DNA of 44,748 nt, from assembly GCF_003612125.1 (NCBI RefSeq), contig NZ_RAWI01000028.1, positions 1-44,748 of the forward strand. Reading direction: 5' to 3'. Below are positions 8,299-17,116 of this stretch, in pieces (the first letter of the stretch is position 1; every line of letters begins with the position of its first letter). This stretch comes from Corallococcus praedator (GTDB lineage Bacteria; Myxococcota; Myxococcia; Myxococcales; Myxococcaceae). A program made the position numbers and the translations under genes. The notes beneath the pieces were generated by a model that worked only from the letters and a program-made list of their open reading frames with translations, did not search any database and was not told the origin of the DNA.

Positions 8299-9657
8299 GT
8301 GCGAGTCCCGAACAAATCCCTGGCCGTGGCGTGCGCCGCGGTCTTCCTGTCCTTCGGCTGTGGCGACGACGCGGATGACGGCCCCCCGCAGGCGGATGAC
8401 ATCGAGAGTCGGAGGGCGGGAGAGTCGCTCGACTCGCTGGAGTCCCGCTGGAAGCGGGCCGTGAAGGACAAGCCCACCGGCATCGCCTCCACCGTGGACC
8501 TGTCGGGCAGCTCCATCGTCCTGACCACGAGAGGCCAGACCCAGGTGGACGCGCCTGGCGTGCTGGTGCCCGCGCCCATGTTCCCCAACAACCAGCGCTG
8601 CCTCTTCCTGACCAACGCGCAGGTCGGCGCGCAGACGGGGCTGCTGGTGCTGGAGGGGACGCAGATCCAGTTCACCGCCGGCACGCTGGGCAGCGTCGAA
8701 GTCGGCTCCGCCACCGCGAACTCCGTGGTCGGGCTGACCACCCGGGATACCACCAGCGACTCCAACCCCACCGCCACCTTCCCCGAGGACTGGAGCGGCA
8801 CGGACAAGTCCCTGTTCTTCTCCGACGCGGCCGTCATCCACGCCAGCAACCTCACGCTCACGGGCTTCACCCGGGGCCTGCTCATCACCCCCACGGGCAA
8901 CACGCCCATCACGGGCAGCGTGACGGTGGGCTCCGCGGAGCGGCTGTACTGGGATGCGAAGTCCGTCATCCAGGTGGCGACGAGCACCGTCCAGAGCCCC
9001 GCGTTCGCGCTTGGCGGCGAGGTGAATGCCGGCGCCCTCAGCTCGCCGGAGCTGTCGGCCTCCGGTCAGCCTCCCAGCATGATCAAGGGCACGCAGGCCC
9101 AGGTGACGCTCCGCCCCGGCAACGTGAAGAGCCAGGGCTCCTTCCAGCTCACCCAGGGGGTGACGCAGCAGGGGGCCATGCTCCTGCCGGCCGACGTGGA
9201 GCTGGCCTATGACACGACGCCCGTCACGGTGAAGAAGAACCAGCGCGCGCTGATCCCCGTGGTGTTCCGGGAGAAGACGCTCCACGGGGATGCCGTGCTC
9301 TCCAAGCTCGAGGTGACGGGCACCGGCAAGGAGGCGGTCAGCGTCCCGTTGGATCAGGTGGAGAGCTACCTGGATTCGCTCTGGGCGAACGTGGGGCAGT
9401 CAGGCATCAGCGCGCCCTTCCTGGCCATTGGCCTCGCGCCCCTGTCGCCGTTCATCGCACTGGGAGAGGCGCTCGGGTGTCTGTTCTCCACCTGTCCCCG
9501 TGCCTTCCCCATCTGGATGGAGACGGGGAAGGTGGAGCGCTTCCACATCATCGTCCAGGGCAAGCTTCCCCCGGGCACCTACGACGCGACGGTCACGCTG
9601 GTGGGCCACAACTCCACCGCCCAGAGCATCCCGGTGGCCTTCACCATCACCGAGTAA
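8299..9657 (+). CDS. Hypothetical lipoprotein rich in beta-strand
   Basis: A 452-residue protein starting at GTG 8299, with GGAG upstream and a short signal peptide ending in LSFGC (lipid-modified Cys21). The acidic linker DDADDGPPQADDIES follows. The mature chain is Thr/Val/Gly-rich with regular strands (for example TVDLSGSSIVLTT and TAGTLGSVEVGSATANS), suggesting a beta-sandwich or beta-helix. The end, GKLPPGTYDATVTLVGHNS, looks like a carbohydrate-binding or immunoglobulin-like module. I do not recognise a family. It is divergent from the amidohydrolase across a 217-base gap in which no clear promoter stood out, and is followed by a strong terminator. Confidence 0.8.
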   Translation: MRVPNKSLAVACAAVFLSFGCGDDADDGPPQADDIESRRAGESLDSLESRWKRAVKDKPTGIASTVDLSGSSIVLTTRGQTQVDAPGVLVPAPMFPNNQRCLFLTNAQVGAQTGLLVLEGTQIQFTAGTLGSVEVGSATANSVVGLTTRDTTSDSNPTATFPEDWSGTDKSLFFSDAAVIHASNLTLTGFTRGLLITPTGNTPITGSVTVGSAERLYWDAKSVIQVATSTVQSPAFALGGEVNAGALSSPELSASGQPPSMIKGTQAQVTLRPGNVKSQGSFQLTQGVTQQGAMLLPADVELAYDTTPVTVKKNQRALIPVVFREKTLHGDAVLSKLEVTGTGKEAVSVPLDQVESYLDSLWANVGQSGISAPFLAIGLAPLSPFIALGEALGCLFSTCPRAFPIWMETGKVERFHIIVQGKLPPGTYDATVTLVGHNSTAQSIPVAFTITE

Positions 9658-9677
9658 CGGGGCGTTTGATGCGCTCA

Positions 9678-9707
9678 CCGCGGTGGGAGAGCACTTCCCC
9701 ACCGCGG
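9678..9707 (+). terminator. Strong hairpin after the lipoprotein gene
   Basis: CCGCGGTGGG and CCCACCGCGG form a perfect 10-bp stem with a 10-base loop, 20 bases after the stop. Confidence 0.7.
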
Positions 9708-9780
9708 AAGGCGCGGCCCTCCCGAATGCACTGTCGTTGCCGCGGGCCTTCGCAATATCGCATCGCGTCCTCCCGGCCGT

Positions 9781-9804
9781 GTATCCTGGTCATTCCACGG
9801 ATAC
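9781..9804 (+). promoter_or_regulatory. Inverted repeat over a possible -10 box
   Basis: GTATCC and GGATAC (12-base spacer) lie 30-53 bases before the ATG at 9834. The left arm overlaps TATCCT, which could be a -10 box. This may be an operator for the orphan gene. Confidence 0.3.
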
Positions 9805-9833
9805 GGATCGGCTGTTCACGGAGACGCATCGGC

Positions 9834-11123
9834 ATGTCACTGGGATTCGAAGTCGAGTTGAATGTCAATGTAAGAACCCAGTCCGGAAAAGTCTTCGACG
9901 GATTGTACAAAGGCGTGACGTTGTTCAAGACCCAGGTCAAGCCTGGCGTGAACGCGGTCATCGAGACAGGCACGATGGGCGGTTCGTCGACCTTGGAGCT
10001 TGTCTCCAACGTCAACCTCAACCCCTACGACTCCGCCCCCAAATGGAAGGTCCAGGTCAAGCAGCTCGTGGCGCTCGTCGAGGCCCTGTCGGGCATCAAG
10101 AGGATGGAATCCATCGAGTCCTTCGTGAGGCAGACCCAGCACACGCTGCTCAAGGTCTCCCCCAAGCGGATTTCCAAGGACGTCGACGAACGCATGGGTG
10201 CCTCGGAGGTCCCTTACTGGCAGAGCCTCTTCTGCTGCTGCTGGCCCTCGGAGGATCAACGGGTGGCGGAAGTCCGGGCCGCCACGCTGACGCCCGCTGG
10301 CAAGTTCATCTCGGATGACTGCATCCAGGTGAACTTCTCCACGAACCTGGACTACCTGGGCGAATGTCTTGTCAAGAAGGAGCACCCCTTCGATGCGCTA
10401 TTGGAACCCAGGCATGGCGACGCCGAGATGCAAGTCGTCGCGAGCATCTTCAACCTGTCTTTGCCCCATCGATTCGGCCGCGAACACCCCCGGCTGCTGG
10501 CGTATCTGTTCCTGGTCCTGCACCGGCTGACGTTCGAACATCACATCGGGGCGGGAAAGAACCGCTTCCTCTTCCTGCCGCGCTTCGACCTCCTGGACCT
10601 CCGCGAGCGCTTGAGCGACACGGACCGCAAGGTCCTGGGCGACATGGACCTCGAGACCCTCTCCCAGCGCTGGTTTGCAAAGGGGAAAATGCGGCTGACA
10701 AGCGTCTTCAGCCCGGCGTATCAACAGGTGAAACGCAGCGGTCCCGCTCCCGTGCAGAACACGGTCGAGGAGTTCCTTCGTGCGGCCCTCTACGCCGACT
10801 TTGGAGGACTCAATCGGAAGGTGGTCACCGACCACATCATGCGCGTCCCAGATTCGACCTTGCCCATCGAGGTGAAGGGAGCCGACAACATCGTCTTTGA
10901 AGGGAGACTCGGCACCTGGACGCAGTTCGCCGGAAAGGACATCGACCTGGAGGAGCTGAGCCGCGAGGAAATCCTGGATGCACTCAAGCGGGCCCTGAAG
11001 GCGCTGGGCAACATCGTGACGGGGTACGACGTCGCTCCCAAGACGAAAAGGATCCCACTGGACGACTTGGACTCCGGAGAGGGTGAAGGCGACAGCCTGC
11101 TTGTTTCCCTCGGCGATGTCTGA
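9834..11123 (+). CDS. Orphan protein of 429 residues, lower G+C
   Basis: I do not recognise this protein. It has no signal peptide or membrane segment, so it is probably cytoplasmic or exported by an unusual route. The first 90 residues alternate beta-strands (FEVELNVNVRTQSGKVFDG, GSSTLELVSNVNLNP), followed by a helical stretch. There is a striking FCCCWPSED cluster near residue 132. The middle has IGAGKNRFLFLPRFDLLD, and the C-terminal 60 residues are charged and helical, ending in an acidic tail. The start at 9834 has GGAG 10 bases upstream. Base use differs from the neighbours: many codons such as GTA, AGA, GGA and TTG, and visibly more A+T in the first 300 bases. This suggests later acquisition. 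Confidence 0.75.
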   Translation: MSLGFEVELNVNVRTQSGKVFDGLYKGVTLFKTQVKPGVNAVIETGTMGGSSTLELVSNVNLNPYDSAPKWKVQVKQLVALVEALSGIKRMESIESFVRQTQHTLLKVSPKRISKDVDERMGASEVPYWQSLFCCCWPSEDQRVAEVRAATLTPAGKFISDDCIQVNFSTNLDYLGECLVKKEHPFDALLEPRHGDAEMQVVASIFNLSLPHRFGREHPRLLAYLFLVLHRLTFEHHIGAGKNRFLFLPRFDLLDLRERLSDTDRKVLGDMDLETLSQRWFAKGKMRLTSVFSPAYQQVKRSGPAPVQNTVEEFLRAALYADFGGLNRKVVTDHIMRVPDSTLPIEVKGADNIVFEGRLGTWTQFAGKDIDLEELSREEILDALKRALKALGNIVTGYDVAPKTKRIPLDDLDSGEGEGDSLLVSLGDV

Positions 11124-11128
11124 GGCCA

Positions 11129-11154
11129 GCCGGCTCCCTCTCACGGGAGCCGGC
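11129..11154. terminator. Terminator between convergent genes
   Basis: GCCGGCTCCC and GGGAGCCGGC form a perfect 10-bp stem with loop TCTCAC. It lies between the stops at 11123 (+) and 11173 (-). Confidence 0.75.
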
Positions 11155-11172
11155 CAGGTCATGCACGTCGCG

Positions 11173-12612
11173 CTACGGCAGGGGCCGGGAGCCCGCCGAC
11201 GGACCCTCGGGGACCGCGGGCCAGCCGTTGGACCAGGTGATGGCATCCACGAGCATCACCCGCGCGGTGTGGGCGCTGTTCCAGGCGTGATAGACCATGA
11301 ACGTGTCACCGCGAGGCCCGGTGACGACGGAGTTGTGCCCCGGCCCCACCCAGCCGCCACCCGTCGCGAGGATGGGCGCGCCGAGCTTCGTGTACGGACC
11401 CAGCGGGCTGGTGGCCCGCGCCACGCCCACCGCGTACCTGCTGTCGTAGTACGCGTTGCCGCTGTAGAAGAGGTAGTAGTAGCCGTCGCGCGCGACGACC
11501 CACGGCGCCTCCACGACGCCGCCCTCCCACCCCAGGTTGTTGGTGATGAGCGTGCGGCGCGTGCCCACCAGCGACAGGCCGTCCGCCGCCAGCTGCTGGC
11601 CGTAGATGGGCGTGGGCTGCCCCACCGCGTTGCCGTCCGCCTTCCACACGAGGAACGGCGTGCCGGCGGTGTCCTTGAAGAAGGTCGCGTCAATCATCCC
11701 CATGCCCGCGTCGTGCACCAGGGGCCGGCCCAGGTCGGTGAACGGCCCGAGCGCGCTGGCCGACGTGGCCGCGCCAATGGACAGACGTCCGTCCGAGTGC
11801 CGCGCCGTGTAGTACGCGATGAAGCGCGTTCCCACCTTGTGGAGCTCCGGCGCCCAGAAGTCGCCCGTCGCCCACGAGGGCCGCGTCCCGGACGGGAAGA
11901 TGGAGCCCGCGCCCGTCCAGTTCACCAGGTCCGTGGACGTGCGCAGCGGGAAGGCGCTGGCGGCACCGCCGGACGTGCAGGCGGCGACATACCGCGTCCC
12001 ATCATGGATGACGCCCGGGTCCGCGCAGTCCACGGGGACCACCGGGTTCTGGTACAGCCCGCCACAGCCCGTGTAGCGGAATGACATGCCACACGCGTTC
12101 GAGCCGCTGAAGTACGGCGCCCAGCCGTTCGACAGCACCGTGTAGGAATTGGGGGACGCATTCGTGCACGCCCGGTCCCAATACACGCGTCCGCCAACAT
12201 CGTCGTACTGCGCCGGGTGGTTCGCAGGGCGCAGCCACGCCGCCCCGTAGGTGACGCGCGTCGCGCACGCGGCGGCCCCGGCGCAATCCGTGTCGAGCGC
12301 GAGGACACACGCGTTGTTGCCGGTGAAGTACGGCCGCCAGCCATTGGAGAGCACCGCGTAGGAATTGGTGCCCTCGTTGATGCAGGCGCCGTCCCACGTC
12401 ACCAGGTCCGCCGCGACGTCATACTGCGCCGGGTGGCCCGAGGGACGGATCCACCGGTCGCCGTAGGTGATGCGCGTGCTGCACGCGAGCTCCTGGGAAG
12501 CGGAGCCCACGGGGGACGCGTCCACGGGCGCGGCGTCAGGGCCGCAGCCGGAAGCGAGCGCCGACAGGGCGCCCACGACCGCCAGGGCCAGGATGCGGGG
12601 GGATTGTTTCAT
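11173..12612 (-). CDS. GH43-family glycoside hydrolase lipoprotein with two N-terminal repeat modules
   Basis: A 479-residue lipoprotein that should cleave arabinose- or xylose-containing glycans at the cell surface. GGAGG lies 7 bases before the ATG at 12612; the lipobox is LASGC (Cys23). Two copies of a module of about 66 residues follow (43-108 and 116-181), sharing TR(I/V)TYG, (I/L)RP, HPAQYD, NSY(A/T)VLSNGW and PYF(T/S)G(N/S)NAC; their role is probably binding. The GH43 five-blade propeller begins at about 188. Its three acids are D198 (VDCADPGVIHD, base), D308 (GMIDATFF, pKa modulator) and E368 (GVVEAPWV, acid), so the enzyme looks intact. It is divergent from the ELWxxDGT protein, with a palindromic operator over its own -35 region. 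Confidence 0.92.
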   Translation of the reverse strand: MKQSPRILALAVVGALSALASGCGPDAAPVDASPVGSASQELACSTRITYGDRWIRPSGHPAQYDVAADLVTWDGACINEGTNSYAVLSNGWRPYFTGNNACVLALDTDCAGAAACATRVTYGAAWLRPANHPAQYDDVGGRVYWDRACTNASPNSYTVLSNGWAPYFSGSNACGMSFRYTGCGGLYQNPVVPVDCADPGVIHDGTRYVAACTSGGAASAFPLRTSTDLVNWTGAGSIFPSGTRPSWATGDFWAPELHKVGTRFIAYYTARHSDGRLSIGAATSASALGPFTDLGRPLVHDAGMGMIDATFFKDTAGTPFLVWKADGNAVGQPTPIYGQQLAADGLSLVGTRRTLITNNLGWEGGVVEAPWVVARDGYYYLFYSGNAYYDSRYAVGVARATSPLGPYTKLGAPILATGGGWVGPGHNSVVTGPRGDTFMVYHAWNSAHTARVMLVDAITWSNGWPAVPEGPSAGSRPLP

Positions 12613-12646
12613 GCGAAGACCTCCGAGCAAGGGGGGAAGGTGAACC

Positions 12647-12683
12647 AGTATGGTGGTCCTGATAAAACAGTCAAAACTGTTTT
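12647..12683 (-). promoter_or_regulatory. Promoter and palindromic operator of the GH43 gene
   Basis: On the minus strand TTGACT (12669-12674) and CATACT (12647-12652) are 16 bases apart and make a fair sigma-70-type promoter, 35 bases before the ATG. The perfect inverted repeat AAAACAGT-CAAA-ACTGTTTT (12664-12683) covers the -35 box, the position expected for a repressor operator. The A+T-rich island stands out in the G+C-rich background. Confidence 0.6.
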
Positions 12684-12838
12684 CCCTGCGTGCGCGGAGG
12701 GCGTGTTCCCGTGGCGTCATTCGTTCAGGGAGCCTCCCGGACTCAATCTTTCCTCGCTCGCGCGTCTGACCTGCTGCCGTGCCTGTGCCGCATGCATTCC
12801 GATTTTCGGAGCATGTGTGTCCTTGGAGGCGATCCGCC

Positions 12839-15800
12839 GTGACCCACCCATCTGTCTTCCGGGGAGCCCGTTGGCTCGTCCTGGCGCCCCTGCTTGGCTG
12901 CGGTTCCTCCGACTTGGAGGCCGCTGCCACATCCCTCCCGAGCGCGCCCGCTTCGCGCCCGCTGGCGCTGGCCACGGGACCCGAGCTGCTGCGGGACGTG
13001 AACACCCGACCGAGCCCCTTTCCGCGCATCCTCACCAGCAGCTCCGGGTCTGGCGGAGGCGCCGTCACCCTGGCCAATGGCACCGCCGTGATGGTGCTCG
13101 ACGATCCCCTGACGGGATGGGACCTGTGGCGCAGCGACGGCACCTCCGCGGGCACCACCCTCATCCAGGACCTGACGCCGGGGATGCTCTCCAGCGTCCA
13201 GGGTCCCACGGAACTCACCGCCGTGGGCAACGCGGCCTACTTCTTCACGGCGCGGAGCTTCCTGGGCAGGACGGGCCTGTGGAAGACAGATGGCACCACG
13301 CCTGGAACCCTCCTCCTCCAGGAGTTCGAGGGCTCGGGAGATGACTCAGACGAGCGGCGCGGCACCATCCTTCCGTTCGGCTCCGGCGTCCTCTTCTCCT
13401 TCGGCAGCGCGCTGTGGAAGACGGATGGCACGGTGGCGGGGACCCGGGAGCTCAAGCGCTTCCCGCCCAGGGTGGATGGGTTCGGCTACGAGTTCCCCGG
13501 GATCACCGCGCTCGGCGTGGCGCTCGACGGCGTCGCGCTCTTCATGGGCAACGACTCCGCCACCGGCATGGAGCTGTGGAAGACGGACGGCACGCCCGAG
13601 GGCACCGTCCCCGTCAAGGACCTCATCCCGGGAGAAGCGGACGGCCAGACCTGGCGCTTCACGCGGGTGGGGCAGAGCGCCTTCTTCGTCGGGGGCCTCG
13701 CCATGGATCAGCTCTGGAGGAGCGATGGCACCCCGGAGGGCACGACCGTCGTGTACGCGTTCCCGGAGTTCCAGGACCGCATCAACCTGCTCACCGCGGT
13801 GGGAAGCACCCTGTACTTCTCCACGGACCGCGCGCTCTGGAAGAGCGATGGGACGACGGCGGGCACCGGGGAGGTGCAGCGCTTCAGCCGCTGGAACTCG
13901 TACGGACTCCAGGTCGTGGGCAGCCGGCTCTTCTTCGTCGCGTACGACGCCGTCGCGGGCGAGGAGCTGTGGACGAGCGATGGCACGCCCGGCGCCGCCA
14001 CGCGCGTGGCGGACCTGTGGCCCGGGGCAGGGGACTCGCAGCCCTCCAACTTCGAGTCCTGGAAGGGCCACCTCTACTTCCAGGCCACGCCCCAGGCGGG
14101 CATGCTCGGCCTGTACAAGACGGATGGCACCCCCGCCGGCACCACGGCGCTGAAGACGTGGGAGGGCTACACCGGGGACTACGCCCCGAGTTCGCTCGAC
14201 CCGGTGAGCCTGGGAGACTCGCTCCTCTTCCACGTCGAGCCGCTTTCAGGCGGGACGCAGGTGTGGCGCACCGATGGCACCGTCGCGGGGACGCGCCTCC
14301 TGGAGCCGCTGAAGGCGGGCGCGACGCGGTCGTCCATGGCGTCCCTCTCCAACGTGGGGGAGCTGGCGGGCCACCTCTACTTCCTGGCCTCCGAGGACGG
14401 GCAGCTGCTCTCCCTCTGGAAGAGCGACGGGACGTCCGCCGGGACCTCCCGGCTCACCACCTTCGCCAACACCCGGGCGGACCTCTTCGCGGAGGCGTTC
14501 GCCACCCAGAGGGTGGGCACCCGGTTGTTCTTCGGGCTGGAGGACACCACGCACGGCGCGGAGCTCTGGCGGACGGACGGCACCGCGGCGGGCACGGCGC
14601 GGGTGAAGGACCTGGTCCCCGGCGAGGACGGGAGCGACCCGCGCAACCTCATCGAGGTGGGCGGGGGGCTCCTCTTCACCGCGGGCAGCTATGAATCCAT
14701 GCAGCTCTGGAAGAGCGATGGGACGGAGGCGGGCACCGTGCCCGTTGCGCTCTCCGACCCGGAGGCCGTGCTGAACGAGGCGCATACCTTCACGAAGCTG
14801 GGGGACCGGGTGCTCTTCGCCGCCAAGAACGCGGACGGCGATGAAGTCCTGTGGGTCACGGATGGCACGACCGGGGGCACGCGGGTGCTCAAGACCTTCG
14901 TGAAGGGGACGGGCGTCAGCTCCACCTGGGTCAACGACATCGCGGTCGCCAACGGCGTCGCCTTCTTCGCGCTGACGGAACTCCACCAAGAAGAGGCCGC
15001 GGGCGACCCGGCCCGCCTCTGGAAGACGGACGGAACGCCGGAGGGCACCGTGCAACTGGTCCCCCAGACGTTCGGCGGCCTGGACGCGCTCGCGTGGGTG
15101 AACGGGCGGCTCTACTTCGCGTCGAGCAACGCGGCGAATGGCTGGGAGCCGTGGGTCAGCGACGGGACGGCGGCGGGCACGCGGATGCTCGTGGACCTCC
15201 ACCCGGGCACAGGCAGCAGCAACCCCCGCCATTTCCTGAAGCTGGGCACCACCGTGTTCTTTACCGCCAACGATGGCACGCACGGGATGGAGCCGTGGGT
15301 GACGAACGGCACGCCGGAGGGCACCTCGCGGCTGGCGGACATCTGGCCCGGCGCCGAGTCCGGCATGCGCTTCTTCGTGGCGGACGGCACGTCCTTCCTC
15401 GCGCCGCTGTCCCTCGAGGACCGGGGCATCGTGCTCTTCTCGGCGGCGGAGCCCGGGCACGGCGCGGAGCTGTGGCGCACGGACGGCACGGCGGCGGGCA
15501 CCTCCCGTTGGGTGGACGTGCTGCCCGGCCCGCTCTCCTCGGACCCCACCAACCTGGCGCGCCTGGGCGACCGGCTCTTCTTCTTCGCCGCGGATGAGAC
15601 GCATGGCCGCGAGCCCTGGAGCCTCTCGCTGGACTTCACGCCGACGGCACCGGACACGACGGCGCCGGTCCTCACCTGTCCGGCCAACGTGACGGCGCGG
15701 GCCAGCGGCGCGGACGGCGCGGACGTCACCTACGCCGCGACCACCGTCGCCGACGAGCGCGGGGAGACCGTCGCTCCCACCTACAGCCAGGCCTCCGGCA

Positions 15801-16045
15801 CGCGCTTCCCGGTGGGGGACACCACGGTCAGCGTCACGGCGAAGGACGCGTCGGGGAACGAGGCCCGGTGCACCTTCCAGGTGAAGGTGGAGCCGGCCGC
15901 GAAGCCGCAACCGCCCGCCGACACGGACGACTCCGGCTCTGGCTGCAGCGCGGCGCTGACGCCGGAGGCATGGCCGTTCTGGTCCCTGCTGACGCTGGGC
16001 TGGACGCTGCGCCGGCGCAAGGGCACTCGCGGCACCGACGCCTGA
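12839..16045 (+). CDS. ELWxxDGTxxGT-repeat surface protein with HYR domain and MYXO-CTERM-like tail
   Basis: A 1068-residue exported protein. GGAGG lies 9 bases before GTG 12839, which begins a signal peptide ending in LLGC (a lipobox). I count 17 repeats of about 45-55 residues built on (L/V/P)WxxDGTxxGT, each with a strand-rich partner (for example GNAAYFFTA, GDRLFFFA), probably forming one or more propellers. An HYR immunoglobulin-like domain follows (about 935-1018, from TAPVLTCPANVTA to FQVKVEP). The end is a Pro/Asp linker, GSGCS, a hydrophobic segment and RRRKG, the plan of a MYXO-CTERM sorting tail. Such repeats are common in myxobacteria, and adhesion or matrix roles are inferred. 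The repeats are also similar at base level, so recombination within the gene is likely. Confidence 0.93.
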   Translation: MTHPSVFRGARWLVLAPLLGCGSSDLEAAATSLPSAPASRPLALATGPELLRDVNTRPSPFPRILTSSSGSGGGAVTLANGTAVMVLDDPLTGWDLWRSDGTSAGTTLIQDLTPGMLSSVQGPTELTAVGNAAYFFTARSFLGRTGLWKTDGTTPGTLLLQEFEGSGDDSDERRGTILPFGSGVLFSFGSALWKTDGTVAGTRELKRFPPRVDGFGYEFPGITALGVALDGVALFMGNDSATGMELWKTDGTPEGTVPVKDLIPGEADGQTWRFTRVGQSAFFVGGLAMDQLWRSDGTPEGTTVVYAFPEFQDRINLLTAVGSTLYFSTDRALWKSDGTTAGTGEVQRFSRWNSYGLQVVGSRLFFVAYDAVAGEELWTSDGTPGAATRVADLWPGAGDSQPSNFESWKGHLYFQATPQAGMLGLYKTDGTPAGTTALKTWEGYTGDYAPSSLDPVSLGDSLLFHVEPLSGGTQVWRTDGTVAGTRLLEPLKAGATRSSMASLSNVGELAGHLYFLASEDGQLLSLWKSDGTSAGTSRLTTFANTRADLFAEAFATQRVGTRLFFGLEDTTHGAELWRTDGTAAGTARVKDLVPGEDGSDPRNLIEVGGGLLFTAGSYESMQLWKSDGTEAGTVPVALSDPEAVLNEAHTFTKLGDRVLFAAKNADGDEVLWVTDGTTGGTRVLKTFVKGTGVSSTWVNDIAVANGVAFFALTELHQEEAAGDPARLWKTDGTPEGTVQLVPQTFGGLDALAWVNGRLYFASSNAANGWEPWVSDGTAAGTRMLVDLHPGTGSSNPRHFLKLGTTVFFTANDGTHGMEPWVTNGTPEGTSRLADIWPGAESGMRFFVADGTSFLAPLSLEDRGIVLFSAAEPGHGAELWRTDGTAAGTSRWVDVLPGPLSSDPTNLARLGDRLFFFAADETHGREPWSLSLDFTPTAPDTTAPVLTCPANVTARASGADGADVTYAATTVADERGETVAPTYSQASGTRFPVGDTTVSVTAKDASGNEARCTFQVKVEPAAKPQPPADTDDSGSGCSAALTPEAWPFWSLLTLGWTLRRRKGTRGTDA

Positions 16046-16050
16046 CGCAG

Positions 16051-16105
16051 GGGGCGCACGGGACGGCGGAGGCCCGCGATGGGGCACCGCCGTCCCGTGC
16101 GCCCC
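16051..16105 (+). terminator. Very strong hairpin after the ELWxxDGT gene
   Basis: A perfect 19-bp stem (16051-16069 with 16087-16105) and a 17-base loop start 5 bases after the stop. This is the longest perfect stem I found in the window. Confidence 0.8.
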
Positions 16106-16215
16106 GGGTTCAACAATGCACCTCCAGACACCTGCACGCACCCGGGTCGCCTTGCGGTGCACCTGTCGGATGCCGCTAGCGTGCCTGTCGTCCATTCCAA
16201 CCCGGAGGTCGCGAC

Positions 16216-17076
16216 ATGGAAACGGAACGCGGAAGGGCCTGGGTCCCCTGGCTGGTGACGGCGCTGGTGGCGGTGCTCGCGGGCACGGTGCTCTACCTGT
16301 CGCATCGCAGCTCGACGCTGGCTGACGCGGCGGCGACGGCGGCGGCCACCCGGGCCAGCGACGCCGAGGCCGCGAAGCAGTTGCTGGAGACGAAGCTGGC
16401 CGCGCTGGAGGCCGAGCGCGAGAAGCTGACCACGGAGAAGGATCAGCTCAACACCGAGAAGGCCCAGCTCAGCCAGACGGTGCAGGAGCAGGAGGCGGAG
16501 CTGGCCCGGCTCAAGGCCACCTACGAGGACCTCCAGGACAAGATGAAGAAGGAGATCGCCGAGGGCGCCGTCCGCCTGACGCAGAACGAGGGCCGCATCC
16601 AGGTGGACCTCGTCGACAAGGTCCTCTTCGATTCAGGGGACGCCAGCATCAGCGCGCGCGGCCAGGAGGTCCTCACCCGGCTGGGCGGCGTCCTGTCCAA
16701 GGTGGATGACAAGCGCATCCAGGTGTCGGGGCACACCGACGACTCACCCCCTTCCCAGAAGCTCCAGGCCACCTTTCCCACCAACTGGGAGCTGTCCGTC
16801 GCGCGCGCCGTCAACGTGGTGCGCTTCCTCCAGGACAAGGGCGGCGTGCCCGCGAAGCGCATGCTCGCGGCCGGCTACGGCGACACGCGGCCCCTGGGGG
16901 CCAATGCCTCGCCCCAGGGACGCGCTCGCAACCGCCGCATCGAGCTGCTGCTGATTCCGGAGCTGTCCGCCCGGCGCAACCCCGCCATCGCGAAGGCAGC
17001 CCCCGCGAAGGCGGCCCCCGCGAAGGCGACCCCGGCGAAGCCCGTCCTCGTCAAGAAGGTCCGGGCCAACAAGTAG
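16216..17076 (+). CDS. OmpA-family peptidoglycan-associated protein with coiled coil
   Basis: A 286-residue envelope protein. GGAGG stands before ATG 16216. One transmembrane helix (about 10-30) anchors it in the inner membrane. A long coiled coil follows (40-105, rich in Glu/Lys/Gln). The OmpA/MotB domain covers about 125-250: VLFDSGDASIS, then VSGHTDD, then NWELSVARAVNVVRFL and AAGYGDTRP, ending with RARNRRIELLL, where the conserved Asp/Arg bind diaminopimelate. The tail carries short Ala-Lys-Pro repeats (AKAAPAKAAPAKATPAK). No MotA-like partner lies nearby, so a structural or signalling tether between inner membrane and wall is more likely than a stator. Confidence 0.92.
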   Translation: METERGRAWVPWLVTALVAVLAGTVLYLSHRSSTLADAAATAAATRASDAEAAKQLLETKLAALEAEREKLTTEKDQLNTEKAQLSQTVQEQEAELARLKATYEDLQDKMKKEIAEGAVRLTQNEGRIQVDLVDKVLFDSGDASISARGQEVLTRLGGVLSKVDDKRIQVSGHTDDSPPSQKLQATFPTNWELSVARAVNVVRFLQDKGGVPAKRMLAAGYGDTRPLGANASPQGRARNRRIELLLIPELSARRNPAIAKAAPAKAAPAKATPAKPVLVKKVRANK

Positions 17077-17116
17077 GACTCAGGGGCGGCGGGCGTGCGG
17101 CGAGCGGGCCCGGGGT

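Noticed and set aside
8082-8987. N-terminal extension of the amidohydrolase frame
   Set aside because: It is antisense to the lipoprotein gene at 8299, and the start at 8081 has an excellent ribosome site.
13100-15600. Repeated 11-codon units considered as a CRISPR or satellite array
   Set aside because: Repeats follow the reading frame, vary at third positions and encode the WxxDGTxxGT motif, so they are protein repeats.
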